Both the position numbers and the translations under genes were made by a program. From the NCBI RefSeq assembly GCF_003048255.1, contig NZ_CP028487.1:2480001-2544000 (forward strand): 64,000 nt of DNA, given 5' to 3'. The notes under the pieces are model-generated. The model saw only the letters and a list, made by a program, of their open reading frames with translations, did not search any database and was not told the origin of the DNA. Below, piece after piece: positions 11,635 through 20,925 of this stretch (positions within the stretch are counted from its first letter, which is position 1; each line of letters starts with the position of its first letter). Origin of the DNA: Yersinia massiliensis (GTDB lineage: Bacteria > Pseudomonadota > Gammaproteobacteria > Enterobacterales > Enterobacteriaceae).

Positions 11635-12591
11635 ATGAGTCACGTACAAATGCAAGAGAAACAAGTGGTTAATCAAAAGAAACAATATGATTTGAACAAA
11701 TTGCAAAAACGCTTACGCCGAAATGTGGGTCAGGCGATTGCCGATTTTAATATGATTGAAGAAGGTGATCGGGTCATGGTTTGCCTGTCTGGCGGTAAAG
11801 ACAGCTTTACCATGCTCGACATTTTGCAAAATCTGCAAAAAAGTGCGCCGATTAGCTTCACCTTAATTGCCGTCAATTTGGATCAGAAACAACCTGGTTT
11901 CCCCGAAGATATTCTGCCTGCTTATCTCGATAAACAAGGTGTCGAATACAAAATTGTGGAAGAGAACACTTACGGGATAGTGAAAGAGATTATCCCTGAA
12001 GGCAAAACCACCTGCTCACTGTGTTCGCGCTTACGCCGCGGTATTCTGTACCGTACAGCCACAGAATTAGGGGCAACCAAAATAGCCTTGGGTCATCATC
12101 GTGATGACATTCTGCAAACACTTTTCCTCAATATGTTCTACGGCGGTAAGCTAAAAGGCATGCCACCTAAATTGATGAGCGACGACGGTAAACACATTGT
12201 TATTCGCCCATTAGCCTACTGCCGTGAAAAAGACATTGAACGGTTCGCGGAGGCCAGAGAGTATCCTATTATTCCTTGTAACTTGTGTGGATCGCAGCCT
12301 AACCTGCAACGTCAGGTGATCAAAGACATGCTCCGTGATTGGGATAAGCAGTATCCAGGGCGCATTGAAACCATGTATAGCGCCATGCAGAATGTTGTGC
12401 CATCGCATCTGAATGACCACAATTTATTTGATTTTAAAAGTATCAAGCACGGTAGCGAGATAGTTGACGGGGGGGATTTGGCTTTTGATCGCGAAGAATT
12501 GCCGCTGCAACCTGTTGGCTGGCAACCTGAAAGTGACGATGAGAACGAAAGTCAGCCATTAGTTCGTCTTGATGTGTTAGAGATTAAGTAA
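11635..12591 (+). CDS. ttcA: tRNA 2-thiocytidine(32) synthetase
   Basis: TtcA installs 2-thiocytidine at position 32 of several tRNAs, using ATP and an oxygen-labile 4Fe-4S cluster. The 318-residue protein contains the PP-loop SGGKDS at 52-57 and the two cysteine pairs [10 protein letters not shown] and CNLCGSQ that hold the cluster and sulfur. An in-frame ATG at 11650 would give 313 residues, nearer E. coli TtcA (311); either start is possible. E. coli has ttcA-dbpA-fnrS-zntB. Here dbpA is missing but fnrS and zntB follow in the same arrangement. Confidence 0.95.
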   Translation: MSHVQMQEKQVVNQKKQYDLNKLQKRLRRNVGQAIADFNMIEEGDRVMVCLSGGKDSFTMLDILQNLQKSAPISFTLIAVNLDQKQPGFPEDILPAYLDKQGVEYKIVEENTYGIVKEIIPEGKTTCSLCSRLRRGILYRTATELGATKIALGHHRDDILQTLFLNMFYGGKLKGMPPKLMSDDGKHIVIRPLAYCREKDIERFAEAREYPIIPCNLCGSQPNLQRQVIKDMLRDWDKQYPGRIETMYSAMQNVVPSHLNDHNLFDFKSIKHGSEIVDGGDLAFDREELPLQPVGWQPESDDENESQPLVRLDVLEIK

Positions 12592-12684
12592 GCTTTAGTT
12601 GATTCTCTCGCCTCACCTCATGTCACATTTGGGATGGGGCACATTATTCCCCTTTTGTGCCATCTGCGGTATTTCATGAAAAAC

Positions 12685-12809
12685 AAAAAAAATGCCGATG
12701 TTGATATAACATCGGCATCGTAACAATTATGTGCTATGCAGTAATTCAAAAATAAAAGTATTACAAATATGGAGCGCAACGCCCATCGCTTGACGTTGCA
12801 TTCACCTGC
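12685..12809 (-). ncRNA. fnrS: FnrS small RNA
   Basis: The minus strand starting at 12809 reads GCAGGTGAATGCAACG, forms a first hairpin (CAACG with CGTTG around TCAAGCGATGGG), then has GCGCTCCATATT, a U-rich single-stranded stretch, TTGAATTACTGCATAGCACA, and ends with an 11-bp terminator stem (12708-12718 with 12692-12702) and eight T residues. This matches E. coli FnrS almost throughout its 5' half and in its overall plan. FnrS is an Hfq-dependent RNA made under anaerobiosis that represses aerobic-metabolism genes such as sodA and sodB. Its position between ttcA and zntB is conserved. Confidence 0.93.
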
Positions 12810-12843
12810 AAAGTGATAATGCCTGAGTCATTACTGCCAATAC

Positions 12844-12857
12844 TTGATATCGCTCAA
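12844..12857 (-). promoter_or_regulatory. FNR box of fnrS
   Basis: TTGATATCGCTCAA matches the FNR consensus TTGAT-N4-ATCAA at 9 of 10 fixed positions. Its centre (12850.5) is 41.5 bp upstream of the FnrS 5' end at 12809, the exact spacing of class II FNR activation. A TTATCA-type -10 lies between. Confidence 0.85.
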
Positions 12858-12915
12858 TTTTGCAGTGATTAACCTGACCGCAGCCCGACTCTTTTGCTCA
12901 GCTATACGTTACCAA

Positions 12916-13899
12916 CTAGAGCCATTTACTGTGCTTTAACCACCAAGCAACACCCAGCACCAAAGCCACTAACATCATGCAAAATGTCGCAAAACCAAAA
13001 GCGTCGGTATTGCCGGGAATCCCCCCTAAGTTGACACCAAATAAGCCAGTCAAAAAAGTGGTTGGTAAAAATACCATAGCCAACAGCGACATAGTATACG
13101 TGCGCCGGTTCATTGCATCTGCCATCAATGAGCTAATCTCATCGGACAGCACCGCAGTTCGTGCAATGCTGGAATCTAAATCTTCTAAACCGCGGCCCAA
13201 GCGCTCTGAGATTTCCTGCATGCGCCGACGATCATCATCATTCATCCACGGCAACCGCTCGCTAGCCAGTCGCGAAAAAACATCTCGTTGAGGTGCCATA
13301 TAGCGACGCAAGACAATCAATTGCTTACGCAATAACGCCATTTGCCCACGTTGTGGGATCTTTTGCTCCAGCAGATCGTCCTCAAGATCGATAATTTTAT
13401 CGTGCAAATCTTCGATAAACTCACTGGCATGGTCGGTCAGGCCGTCAACAATCTCCACCAGCCAATTACCGCTGTTTGTTGGGCCAGTGCCACTTTGTAA
13501 ATCATTCAGCACATCATCGATGGAATAGACTTTGCGGTGGCGAGTTGAGACGATCAATTTGTCCGTCATATAGACTCGGAAGGTGACTAACTGATCTGGT
13601 CGGGCGTCATTATTAAAATTAATCCCCCGCAAGGTAATCATTGTACCGTCTCCCAGTCGGGTGACTTTTGGCCGTACACTCTCACCTGCCAGCCCATCAC
13701 GAACGACTTCGGGTAACAATGGGGTGTTTTGTAACCAAGCGGCACTTTCTGGGTGAGTGTAATCCAGATGCAACCAGCAAGGTTGCTCCGCAGTGGCGAC
13801 CGCATCAGTGCTGATTGATGTCACGCCACCCTTACCGTCTAACTGATAGGCATATACGGCATCAGAAACTTGAAGCGCTTTCCCTTCGACTGCATCCAC
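12916..13899 (-). CDS. zntB: Zinc transport protein ZntB (CorA family)
   Basis: This is a 327-residue inner-membrane metal transporter of the CorA superfamily, associated with zinc movement. It has a long cytoplasmic N-terminal domain with helical stretches (about 130-260) and two C-terminal membrane helices. The CorA-type signature after helix 1 reads GVNLGGIPG, the ZntB variant of GMN. The C-terminus KHSKWL is typical. I place the start at the GTG at 13899, preceded by GAGG, which gives the E. coli length of 327; an upstream TTG at 13932 in frame has no ribosome site. Confidence 0.93.
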   Translation of the reverse strand: MDAVEGKALQVSDAVYAYQLDGKGGVTSISTDAVATAEQPCWLHLDYTHPESAAWLQNTPLLPEVVRDGLAGESVRPKVTRLGDGTMITLRGINFNNDARPDQLVTFRVYMTDKLIVSTRHRKVYSIDDVLNDLQSGTGPTNSGNWLVEIVDGLTDHASEFIEDLHDKIIDLEDDLLEQKIPQRGQMALLRKQLIVLRRYMAPQRDVFSRLASERLPWMNDDDRRRMQEISERLGRGLEDLDSSIARTAVLSDEISSLMADAMNRRTYTMSLLAMVFLPTTFLTGLFGVNLGGIPGNTDAFGFATFCMMLVALVLGVAWWLKHSKWL

Positions 13900-14042
13900 A
13901 ACACTGTCCTCAATTCGACTTTTATCATGCAATTAGCTCAGTGTAGCGCTAGCTACCTGATCTTTAAAGGCGATAGCTCGGATAAGCCGCTCTAAGGAAA
14001 CATAATGTTAAAGGCAGCGAGAGAATCGACAGGTTTTTGTAC

Positions 14043-14070
14043 AAAAAAAACCGCCGATAAATACCGGCGG
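14043..14070 (-). terminator. Terminator of mppA
   Basis: Read leftward, CCGCCG pairs with CGGCGG around a short AT-rich loop and is followed by eight T residues. It lies about 45 bp beyond the mppA stop. Confidence 0.88.
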
Positions 14071-14114
14071 CCTATTTACTTAATCATCACCTTTATCAAA
14101 AGGTAGATAAGGGT

Positions 14115-15731
14115 CTAGTGCTTGATAATATACATTGTATGACTGTAAGCGACGTCTTCAGGATTGGTTATTGGATAGCCCTTCACCCATGGTTTAATTA
14201 ATCGTCCATTAGTAAATTGATATATTGGGGCGATTGGCACCTGTTCTGCAATAATTTGCTCGGCCTTATTGTAATCATCATTTAATAACTTAGGATTTGT
14301 TTGTCTGCTGGCTTCATTCAGCACGTGGTCGTAATTTTCGCTTTTAAATTTCGCGATGTTCCCACTGTGGGTGGAGGTCAGTAGAGACAAGAAGGTCGAT
14401 GGCTCATTGTAGTCGCCCACCCATGACGCACGTACCACATCGAAATTACCAGTGTTACGGCTATCAATATAAGTCTTCCACTCCTGATTAATCATCTGAA
14501 CATCCACACCCAATGTTTTCTTCCACATGGAAGCAATGGCGATGGCTAACTTTTGGTTGTTGTCAGAAGTATTGTACAGCAAGGACAATTTGAGTGGTTT
14601 ATCTGGGCCATAACCCGCAGCATGTAACAGCGCTTTGGCTTGCGCATTTAACTCATCTTGATCTTGCTGTTGTAATGCATTGGCTACAGGGTGGTAACCT
14701 GCAGTGACATCAGGCGTAAAGTGATAGGCTGGTTTTTCACCTGTACCCAATACTTTTTCAGCAATAATTTTACGATCGATGGCATAAGATAACGCTTTGC
14801 GGACACGGACATCATTCGTGGGCGCACGCTGCGTATTAAATGCATAATAATAAGTGCCGAGCTGATCTGGCGTATAAACTTGGTCGGGAATATCTTTTAA
14901 TAGTTTCTGATATAAATTCTTCGGGAAGGATTCGGTAATATCGATATCGCCAGCCTGATAACGCTTAGTCGCATTCGCTTCTTGATTGATGGGGATAAAC
15001 GTGACCTTAGTCAGTACAGTATTGGCATGATCCCAATAATGTTCGTTCGGTACCAATACTAATTTTTCATTGACCACTCGGTCTTGTAATTTAAATGCGC
15101 CATTTCCAACCAAGTTACCCACTTTCGTCCAATCACTGCCGTATTTTTCAACCACAGATTGCGGCACTGGGAATAAGCTAAAGTTTGCAGTCAAACTGGG
15201 GAAATAAGGCACCGGTCTATTGAGCTTAACTTTTAGGGTATATTGGTCAACCGCACTCACCCCCAAAGTATCTGGCGACATCGTTCCCGCAATTATTTGC
15301 TGTGCATTCTCGACACCGGCCAATTCAGCAAACCAGGCAAAAGGGGACAAACTCTTGGGATCAACCAAACGACGCCAGCTGTAGACAAAATCCTGCGCAG
15401 TGACTGGATCACCGTTTGACCATTTCGCATCTCGCCGTAGCGTAAAGATATAAGTTTGATTATCAGTGGTTTGCCAATGAGACGCGACACCGGGAATCAC
15501 TTCCCCTTGTGCATTCTGGTTGACTAATCCTTCGAATAAATCTCGGTCAACCTGTGCCTCGATCAACCCGACCGCTTTTATAGGATCAAGGGAAGCTGGC
15601 TCATCTTTAATATGACGTACAATCTCTTGTTTCTCAGCCAGCACGGTACCCGCAGGAACTTGTGCGGCATTTGCCGTGCCTAACGCTGTGCCAACTAATG
15701 CGGCACACAATGCAAAACGGAAATAGCGCAT
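14115..15731 (-). CDS. mppA: Periplasmic murein peptide-binding protein MppA
   Basis: MppA captures the cell-wall tripeptide L-Ala-gamma-D-Glu-meso-Dap in the periplasm and feeds it to the Opp permease for recycling. The protein has 538 residues, with a signal peptide cleaved near residue 22 (ANA-AQVP), and belongs to the OppA family of extracellular solute-binding proteins (SBP family 5). The mature start AEKQEIVRHIKDEPASLDP and the segment NTGNFDVVRASWVGDYNEPSTFL agree closely with E. coli MppA. The gene is divergent from mpaA, which works on the same tripeptide. It is transcribed alone, with its own terminator. Confidence 0.94.
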   Translation of the reverse strand: MRYFRFALCAALVGTALGTANAAQVPAGTVLAEKQEIVRHIKDEPASLDPIKAVGLIEAQVDRDLFEGLVNQNAQGEVIPGVASHWQTTDNQTYIFTLRRDAKWSNGDPVTAQDFVYSWRRLVDPKSLSPFAWFAELAGVENAQQIIAGTMSPDTLGVSAVDQYTLKVKLNRPVPYFPSLTANFSLFPVPQSVVEKYGSDWTKVGNLVGNGAFKLQDRVVNEKLVLVPNEHYWDHANTVLTKVTFIPINQEANATKRYQAGDIDITESFPKNLYQKLLKDIPDQVYTPDQLGTYYYAFNTQRAPTNDVRVRKALSYAIDRKIIAEKVLGTGEKPAYHFTPDVTAGYHPVANALQQQDQDELNAQAKALLHAAGYGPDKPLKLSLLYNTSDNNQKLAIAIASMWKKTLGVDVQMINQEWKTYIDSRNTGNFDVVRASWVGDYNEPSTFLSLLTSTHSGNIAKFKSENYDHVLNEASRQTNPKLLNDDYNKAEQIIAEQVPIAPIYQFTNGRLIKPWVKGYPITNPEDVAYSHTMYIIKH

Positions 15732-16022
15732 AATTAATAACCTTTTCGTTGTTATTCCATGTCAGCGAAAGTAAAAAAGTCGAATAAACATAAACTAGCA
15801 GATTAAATGCCATCGTGACGATGGGAAAATAAAAATACTGTCATTCATTGCTTCGCTGTATATCAACATGAGTTAGCACCCTAGCCAGCACACCGAATTT
15901 AACTTTATTCTTCTAGTGACGATTTTATCTAGCGATAAATAACTTATCTTATTGATTCAAGATAATAATATTAGATGATATGTTAACGACAGTAATTATT
16001 GTTCAGGATAACGAGAAACGTC

Positions 16023-16739
16023 ATGAATCAACATCGGCCCCGCTCAGCGCGCGGAAACCTGACGACTTTAGGTCAGTCCTACGGCAAATCGACATTAGGC
16101 GCACCACTGCTCTATTTCCCTGCTTCTCATCCTTGCGCGGATACTGGGCTAATCATTGCCGGTACGCACGGCGATGAAAGTGCAGCAATTGTTGCTCTAT
16201 CATGTGCACTGCGCAGTATTTCGCCGCAACAACAACGCCATCATGTCGTGTTAGCGGTCAATCCTGATGGCTGCCAACTAGGGCTACGGGCGAATGCTAA
16301 TGGTGTTGATCTTAATCGTAATTTCCCTGCACAAAATTGGCTAGCAGGGGAAACAGTGTATCGTTGGAACAGTGCGGCTAATGCACGAGATGTCGTTTTA
16401 TCGACAGGTGAACAGGCAGGTTCTGAACCAGAAACGCAGGCTTTATGTGCACTTATCAACCAATTAGCCCCCCGCTGGGTTGTGTCATTCCACGAGCCTC
16501 TAGCCTGCATTGAAGATCCCGATAGCTCAGTGTTGGGTGCTCGTTTGGCCACTCACTTTAACTTACCTTTGGTCACTAGTGTGGGCTACGCTACGCCCGG
16601 TTCCTTTGGTAGTTGGTGCGCGGATCGTCAGTTACCCTGCATCACAGCAGAATTGCCGCCGATATCAGCAGATGCAGCCAGTGAATGTTATCTCGCTGCA
16701 TTGATTGATTTATTGACGATGAATGACTTATTGCACTAA
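16023..16739 (+). CDS. mpaA: Murein peptide amidase A (gamma-D-Glu-meso-Dap amidase)
   Basis: MpaA removes meso-diaminopimelate from the murein tripeptide in the cytoplasm. The 238-residue protein belongs to the M14 zinc carboxypeptidase family. Zinc ligands are His49 and Glu52 (GTHGDE) and His157 (VVSFHEPLA), and the probable catalytic Glu210 is in ITAELPP. The substrate motif ANGVDLNRNFPA is intact. I chose the ATG at 16023 because it aligns with the E. coli N-terminus; an in-frame TTG at 15999 is less likely. It faces ycjG, four bases away and convergent, whose product handles the next step. Confidence 0.94.
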   Translation: MNQHRPRSARGNLTTLGQSYGKSTLGAPLLYFPASHPCADTGLIIAGTHGDESAAIVALSCALRSISPQQQRHHVVLAVNPDGCQLGLRANANGVDLNRNFPAQNWLAGETVYRWNSAANARDVVLSTGEQAGSEPETQALCALINQLAPRWVVSFHEPLACIEDPDSSVLGARLATHFNLPLVTSVGYATPGSFGSWCADRQLPCITAELPPISADAASECYLAALIDLLTMNDLLH

Positions 16740-16743
16740 CGGA

Positions 16744-17715
16744 TTAAGCCGATAAATCAATGGACCCAGTTGAAAAGTGCAATCCGCCCTCAACATCTTG
16801 CGCTAACCATGTCGGGCCATCCAAATCGACAAAGCGGGCCCCCGGCACTAAAGGCAATGCGGCTTGAATCGCGCGGGAGGTACACAGCATACAACCGAGC
16901 ATAATAGCGAATCCCATCGATTTAGCCTGCTCGGCCAATAATAATGCTTCGGTTAACCCACCCGCTTTGTCCAATTTAATGTTGACCATATCATAGCGGT
17001 CCACCAGGCTCTCTAGATCGTCCCTGGTGTGGCAGCTTTCATCCGCGCAAATCGGCAATGGATGGATGAAATTTTGTAACCCCTCATCCTGACCCGCTGG
17101 TAAGGGTTGTTCGAGCATCGCTACGCCTAAATCAGCCAATAGCTGGCATCGAGCCGCCAATCCTTCCGTTTGCCAAGATTCATTGGCATCAACAATGAGC
17201 GTGACTTCCGGCGCGGCACTGCGGATGGCCACTAAACGCTCAGCAATCAGATGGTCATCAAGCTTTATCTTCAGCAAACTGGCACCTTGCTGCGCCAACG
17301 CTTTGGCACTGTAGGCCATCGCTTCAGGTGTCCCAATGCTGACGGTTTGGGCCATAGCAATATTAGTGACGGCAGCTATCTGGCTTCTGCCCCATATACT
17401 TTGCTGATGCTGTAAGCATTCTAACTGCCACAATGCACTGTCTACCGCGTTTCTCGCCGCACCTGCGGGTAATATCAGTTGTAATTCATCCCGAGAAACA
17501 CCAGATTCTATGGCACTCACCACTAAGCCGAGTTGGGCCATCACAGAAGATTCACTTTCACCATAATGCGGATATGGCGTACATTCACCAACAGCTAGAA
17601 TGCCGTTTTCTTCAATCTCGACCACCACCACTTTTGCTTCTGTGCGACTGCCTCGTGAAATCACAAATGCTGAATGTAGAGGCCAAGCCTCAGGGTAAAA
17701 ACGCATTATTCTCAA
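16744..17715 (-). CDS. ycjG: L-Ala-D/L-Glu epimerase
   Basis: This enzyme interconverts L-Ala-D-Glu and L-Ala-L-Glu, the dipeptide left after MpaA cleavage, allowing its degradation. It has 323 residues and the enolase-superfamily layout: capping domain to about 125, then a beta/alpha barrel. Catalytic lysines are Lys151 (LLKIKLD) and Lys247 (NIKLDK). Metal ligands are Asp176 (VDANESW), Glu202 (LEQPL) and Asp225 (CADES), numbered exactly as in the E. coli enzyme. Together with mppA and mpaA it forms a murein-peptide recycling cluster. Confidence 0.94.
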   Translation of the reverse strand: MRIMRFYPEAWPLHSAFVISRGSRTEAKVVVVEIEENGILAVGECTPYPHYGESESSVMAQLGLVVSAIESGVSRDELQLILPAGAARNAVDSALWQLECLQHQQSIWGRSQIAAVTNIAMAQTVSIGTPEAMAYSAKALAQQGASLLKIKLDDHLIAERLVAIRSAAPEVTLIVDANESWQTEGLAARCQLLADLGVAMLEQPLPAGQDEGLQNFIHPLPICADESCHTRDDLESLVDRYDMVNIKLDKAGGLTEALLLAEQAKSMGFAIMLGCMLCTSRAIQAALPLVPGARFVDLDGPTWLAQDVEGGLHFSTGSIDLSA

Positions 17716-17869
17716 TTATGGCTCCTTGGCAGGAATCAAGCATTGGCGCTCGACGTGAGTTTCTAACCTAAACAAAATCTTCGGTATTTGGCAAATTTCT
17801 GATACCCAAGCTGCCATTGTTACCTTAAACTGAACTTCGTGTTACACATCTGTAAAAATGGAGAAAATA

Positions 17870-18373
17870 ATGACACAGACCGTACATTTTCAAGGCAACC
17901 CTGTGACCGTCGCCGGTCAATTGCCACAAGTGGGCGATAAAGCGAAAGACTTTACTTTGGTAGCGAAAGATTTATCTGATGTTGCTTTGAGTAGCTTCGT
18001 TGGCAAACGTAAAGTCCTGAATATCTTCCCAAGCATTGATACCGGTGTTTGTGCAGCATCTGTCCGTAAGTTCAATCAACTGGCTGGCGAGCTTGAGAAT
18101 ACTGTTGTTCTTTGCATCTCTTCAGACCTACCGTTTGCCCAATCACGTTTTTGCGGCGCTGAAGGTCTAAGCAATGTGGTCACTTTGTCTACGTTGCGTG
18201 GCGCTGACTTCAAACAAGCTTATGGCGTCGATATTACTGATAGCCCATTGGCAGGTTTGACCGCTCGTGCTGTCGTGGTTCTGGATGGTCAGGATAACGT
18301 TATTCACAGTGAGTTGGTTAACGAAATCACCACTGAGCCTAACTATGACGCCGCTTTGGCAGCGCTGAAATAA
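17870..18373 (+). CDS. tpx: Thiol peroxidase (2-Cys peroxiredoxin)
   Basis: Tpx reduces alkyl hydroperoxides and H2O2 in the periplasm or cytoplasm with thioredoxin as donor. The 167-residue protein carries the peroxidatic Cys61 in [12 protein letters not shown] and the resolving Cys95 in SRFCGAEG, as in E. coli. The start at 17870 follows a GGAG site; an in-frame ATG at 17858 overlaps that site and is unlikely. A hairpin terminator follows. Its place between ycjG and tyrR is conserved in enterobacteria. Confidence 0.96.
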   Translation: MTQTVHFQGNPVTVAGQLPQVGDKAKDFTLVAKDLSDVALSSFVGKRKVLNIFPSIDTGVCAASVRKFNQLAGELENTVVLCISSDLPFAQSRFCGAEGLSNVVTLSTLRGADFKQAYGVDITDSPLAGLTARAVVVLDGQDNVIHSELVNEITTEPNYDAALAALK

Positions 18374-18417
18374 GCCAATAATTTTGGGTTATTAGCCAGC
18401 TAAAATGCAAAGTTAAG

Positions 18418-18449
18418 CGGCTGTTCCTTCTGGGTTCAGCCGTTTTTTT
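18418..18449 (+). terminator. Terminator of tpx
   Basis: CGGCTG (18418-18423) pairs with CAGCCG (18437-18442) and is followed by seven T residues, 45 bp after the tpx stop. Confidence 0.85.
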
Positions 18450-18514
18450 ACGTCTAATTTCAACTCCAGTAGCTCAGTGAATATTAACCCATTATTCTCA
18501 AGCTGATTTGCTGC

Positions 18515-20092
18515 TTACTCTTCTTCACCTTCATCATTTGCAGGCCGCTTACTGCTTAAGCCATATTCACGTAGCTTATTTGCGATCGCGGTATGAGAAA
18601 CACCCAGCCGCTTAGCCAGTTTACGTGTGCTCGGATAATTGCGATAAAGTCTTGTCAGAACAGAGCGTTCGAATCGCTTGCTAATGTCATCAAGCGAACC
18701 ATCAAGTACCTCGTCCCCCAGCGCAGCTTCAACCTCAAACTCGGGTAAGATAATATCCTGTGGTCTTAGCTCGGAACCTTCCAACTGGGTCAAAGCACGA
18801 TAAATGGCATTTTTAAGTTGTCGTACATTACCCGGCCAACCATAGTGAGTCAGAAAATTACTGAGCTCAGGGGCCAGTTTTGGCCGAGGCACACCTTGTT
18901 CATCAGAGAAGCGTGCCACAAACAGTGCAGTAAGCGGCATGATATCAGCCTGACGCTCACGTAACGGCGGCAAAGTGATAGTCAATACATTGAGGCGATA
19001 ATATAAATCCTCGCGGAATTCCCCACGCTGAACCAACTCCACTAGATTTTTCTGCGTCGCGCAGATGACCCGCACATCGACATGAACTTCATGTTCTTCA
19101 CCCACTCGACGGAAAGTGCCATCGTTGAGGAAACGGAGCAGTTTAATTTGCATGCGTGGTGACATTTCGCCGATTTCATCGAGCAATACCGAGCCACCGT
19201 TAGCCTGTTCAAAGAAGCCTTTTTTGCCTTCTACAGCATTAGGGTAAGCTCCTGCCGCATAGCCAAACAGCTCGCTTTCCACGACATCGTCTGGCAATGA
19301 AGCACAGTTAAGACCGAGAAAGGGCATTTTCCCGCGCGGGCTACGCAAGTGGCAGGCTCGCGCTAAAAGGTCTTTGCCTGTTCCTGTATCACCGACTAAT
19401 AACAATGGTGCATCCAGCATGGCTAGCTTGCGCGCTTGTTCAAGTACTTGCCGCATTTTCGTGCTTGTGGCGACAATTTGCTTGAATTCACTGTCATCGT
19501 TAACCGACAAGAATTGAAGTTGTTGCCCCATACGAGCGGTGGATTTCAGCATCACCACAGCACCAACAGTCTGATTTTGTTGATTTTCGTCTTCTAGCTC
19601 GATAGGGGTGATCTCCATCAGATAATCCTGATTGTTGATCAACACACGCTCGGTATGAGGGGCCGTTCCTCCCTCTTCGAACCAGCGAGCAAAATTGTAG
19701 CCGCCCAGTAGACCGCCCGCTGTTTTATGGCGGATCTTATCCTCATTAAGGGAAAATAGATCACGTGCTGCGGGGTTGGCTAACTCAAGATTACCTTTTA
19801 AATCGATAGAAAAGACGGGTTCTGGCATGGATTCAAGCAACGCACGTAGAGAGCGATGCTCGCGTTCTGATGGCATAAAAGAGACTGTCCGGACATCTGT
19901 TACACCGTTGATACGGCGTATGTCCATCATTAGTGCACTGAATACACTGAAATCTAATTGTGAGAAATTCAGGTAAATGCGACCAATTGGATCAATTTCA
20001 ATCCCCCGTAAATCAATGCTGCGTAAAACCAAGAGATCAAGTAATTCTCTTGTGAGACCGATTCGGTCTTCGCAAAAAACTTCCAAGCGCAT
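18515..20092 (-). CDS. tyrR: Aromatic amino acid regulator TyrR
   Basis: TyrR represses or activates genes of aromatic amino acid synthesis and transport in response to tyrosine, phenylalanine and tryptophan. The 525-residue protein has an N-terminal ACT domain (MRLEVFCEDRIGLTRELLDLL), a PAS domain (about 80-190), a AAA+ domain with Walker A GDTGTGK at 234-240, and a C-terminal helix-turn-helix (KLAKRLGVSHTAIANKL). The sigma-54 contact loop GAFTGA is replaced by AGAYPNAV, normal for TyrR, which acts with sigma-70. The ATG at 20092 aligns with the known N-terminus; the reading frame extends 29 codons further upstream without support. Confidence 0.95.
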   Translation of the reverse strand: MRLEVFCEDRIGLTRELLDLLVLRSIDLRGIEIDPIGRIYLNFSQLDFSVFSALMMDIRRINGVTDVRTVSFMPSEREHRSLRALLESMPEPVFSIDLKGNLELANPAARDLFSLNEDKIRHKTAGGLLGGYNFARWFEEGGTAPHTERVLINNQDYLMEITPIELEDENQQNQTVGAVVMLKSTARMGQQLQFLSVNDDSEFKQIVATSTKMRQVLEQARKLAMLDAPLLLVGDTGTGKDLLARACHLRSPRGKMPFLGLNCASLPDDVVESELFGYAAGAYPNAVEGKKGFFEQANGGSVLLDEIGEMSPRMQIKLLRFLNDGTFRRVGEEHEVHVDVRVICATQKNLVELVQRGEFREDLYYRLNVLTITLPPLRERQADIMPLTALFVARFSDEQGVPRPKLAPELSNFLTHYGWPGNVRQLKNAIYRALTQLEGSELRPQDIILPEFEVEAALGDEVLDGSLDDISKRFERSVLTRLYRNYPSTRKLAKRLGVSHTAIANKLREYGLSSKRPANDEGEEE

Positions 20093-20170
20093 CAGTATCG
20101 ACCTTATATATGGCAGGTGCGGAATTCTACCTAAGATAATACCCTGTCCCTTCTCACTGATGAAGCAGTC

Positions 20171-20188
20171 TGTCAGCAAAAGTTGACA
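20171..20188 (-). promoter_or_regulatory. Possible TyrR box upstream of tyrR
   Basis: TGTCAGCAAAAGTTGACA is an 18-bp imperfect palindrome matching TGTAAA-N6-TTTACA at 9 of 12 positions. It lies about 80 bp upstream of the tyrR ATG, where autoregulation is known in E. coli. Confidence 0.45.
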
Positions 20189-20352
20189 GGCATCGGCTTT
20201 TTGCTGTCTTTTTTACCCTTCAACTGGAATAAATAGGAAATTATCGACTAATCGCGCCTTATTATTTAGTTGCATATTATTTTTTCAATGAATTATTCGG
20301 AATAAAATAATGCTCAGTCACGTCAACTTCTGCGTCAAGGTCCAGTGACACT

Positions 20353-20392
20353 TTGCTTTATTTCGGCCAACTGGCTATAGTATGGGTAGCCA
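20353..20392 (+). promoter_or_regulatory. Promoter and operator of the Xre-RES module
   Basis: TTGCTT at 20353-20358 and TATAGT at 20376-20381 are separated by 17 bp, a good sigma-70 promoter. The inverted repeat TGGCTA (20372-20377) and TAGCCA (20387-20392) overlaps the -10. This is where an autorepressing antitoxin would bind. A GGAGG site and ATG follow 20-30 bp downstream. Confidence 0.6.
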
Positions 20393-20410
20393 TATGACCG
20401 AGGAGGTTAC

Positions 20411-20857
20411 ATGAGAGCATATCACCCCACCCCAACAGCCAAAACAGGCGCGCTCTGGCGTGAAATAGGTCTACCCGCCAGCCGCGGCACCATCTTGGTC
20501 GACAGCATAAAGTTAGGGTTTTCGGTTGACGTTATCGATAGCATTCACCTTTGGGCTGCGATACCTAAATCTGAGATTCTACGCGCAACAGGGATCCCCA
20601 GCCGTAGCCTGACCCGTCGGCGCACTCATGATGGCCGTTTCACGCCGGAAGAGAGTGAGCGAATTGCGCGTTTTGTACGCGTCATGGATGCTGCCGTTGA
20701 TCTTTTTGGTGGCGATAAAGGCAAGGCTATCACTTGGATGTCAACACCGATTAAAGGTTTGGGCCACCGCAGTCCTGATTCATTATTAGAGACAGAAACC
20801 GGCGCCTTAGAAGTCTGTGACTTAATTGGGCGGCTGGAGCACGGCGTATTCTCTTAA
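20411..20857 (+). CDS. Xre/MbcA/ParS-type antitoxin (DUF2384)
   Basis: The product has 148 residues. The N-terminal part (about 28-90) has an Xre-like helix-turn-helix (LWAAIPKSEILRATGIPSRSLTRRR). The C-terminal part (about 90-148) is the toxin-binding domain marked by AVDLFGGDKGKAITWMSTPIKGLGHRSPDSLLETETGALEV. Such proteins neutralise RES-domain toxins by covering their active site and repress their own promoter. The partner toxin is 64 bp downstream. A GAGGAGG ribosome site precedes the ATG, and an inverted repeat overlaps the promoter. The pair interrupts the tyrR-ycjF-ycjX gene order seen in E. coli. Confidence 0.92.
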   Translation: MRAYHPTPTAKTGALWREIGLPASRGTILVDSIKLGFSVDVIDSIHLWAAIPKSEILRATGIPSRSLTRRRTHDGRFTPEESERIARFVRVMDAAVDLFGGDKGKAITWMSTPIKGLGHRSPDSLLETETGALEVCDLIGRLEHGVFS

Positions 20858-20892
20858 TCCTGTGGTTAGCGGAATAAAAAGGTAAGGATACG

Positions 20893-20925
20893 ATGACAGA
20901 CAACTCGATGGACCGACATTTATGA
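20893..20925 (+). CDS. 10-codon leader ORF overlapping the RES toxin start
   Basis: An ATG after a good AAGGTAAGGA ribosome site opens MTDNSMDRHL and stops with a TGA that overlaps the toxin ATG in the string ATGA. The toxin ATG itself has no clear ribosome site in the preceding bases. The arrangement suggests translational coupling that limits toxin synthesis. It is too short for any homology test. Confidence 0.4.
   Translation: MTDNSMDRHL

Noticed and set aside
12685..12720. Terminator of zntB
   Set aside because: The hairpin is the 3' end of FnrS, which has its own promoter between it and zntB. It may also stop zntB transcripts, but that is not its main identity.
20093..20179. 29-codon N-terminal extension of TyrR
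   Set aside because: TyrR begins MRLEVFCEDRIGL; the extension runs into the probable TyrR box and promoter.
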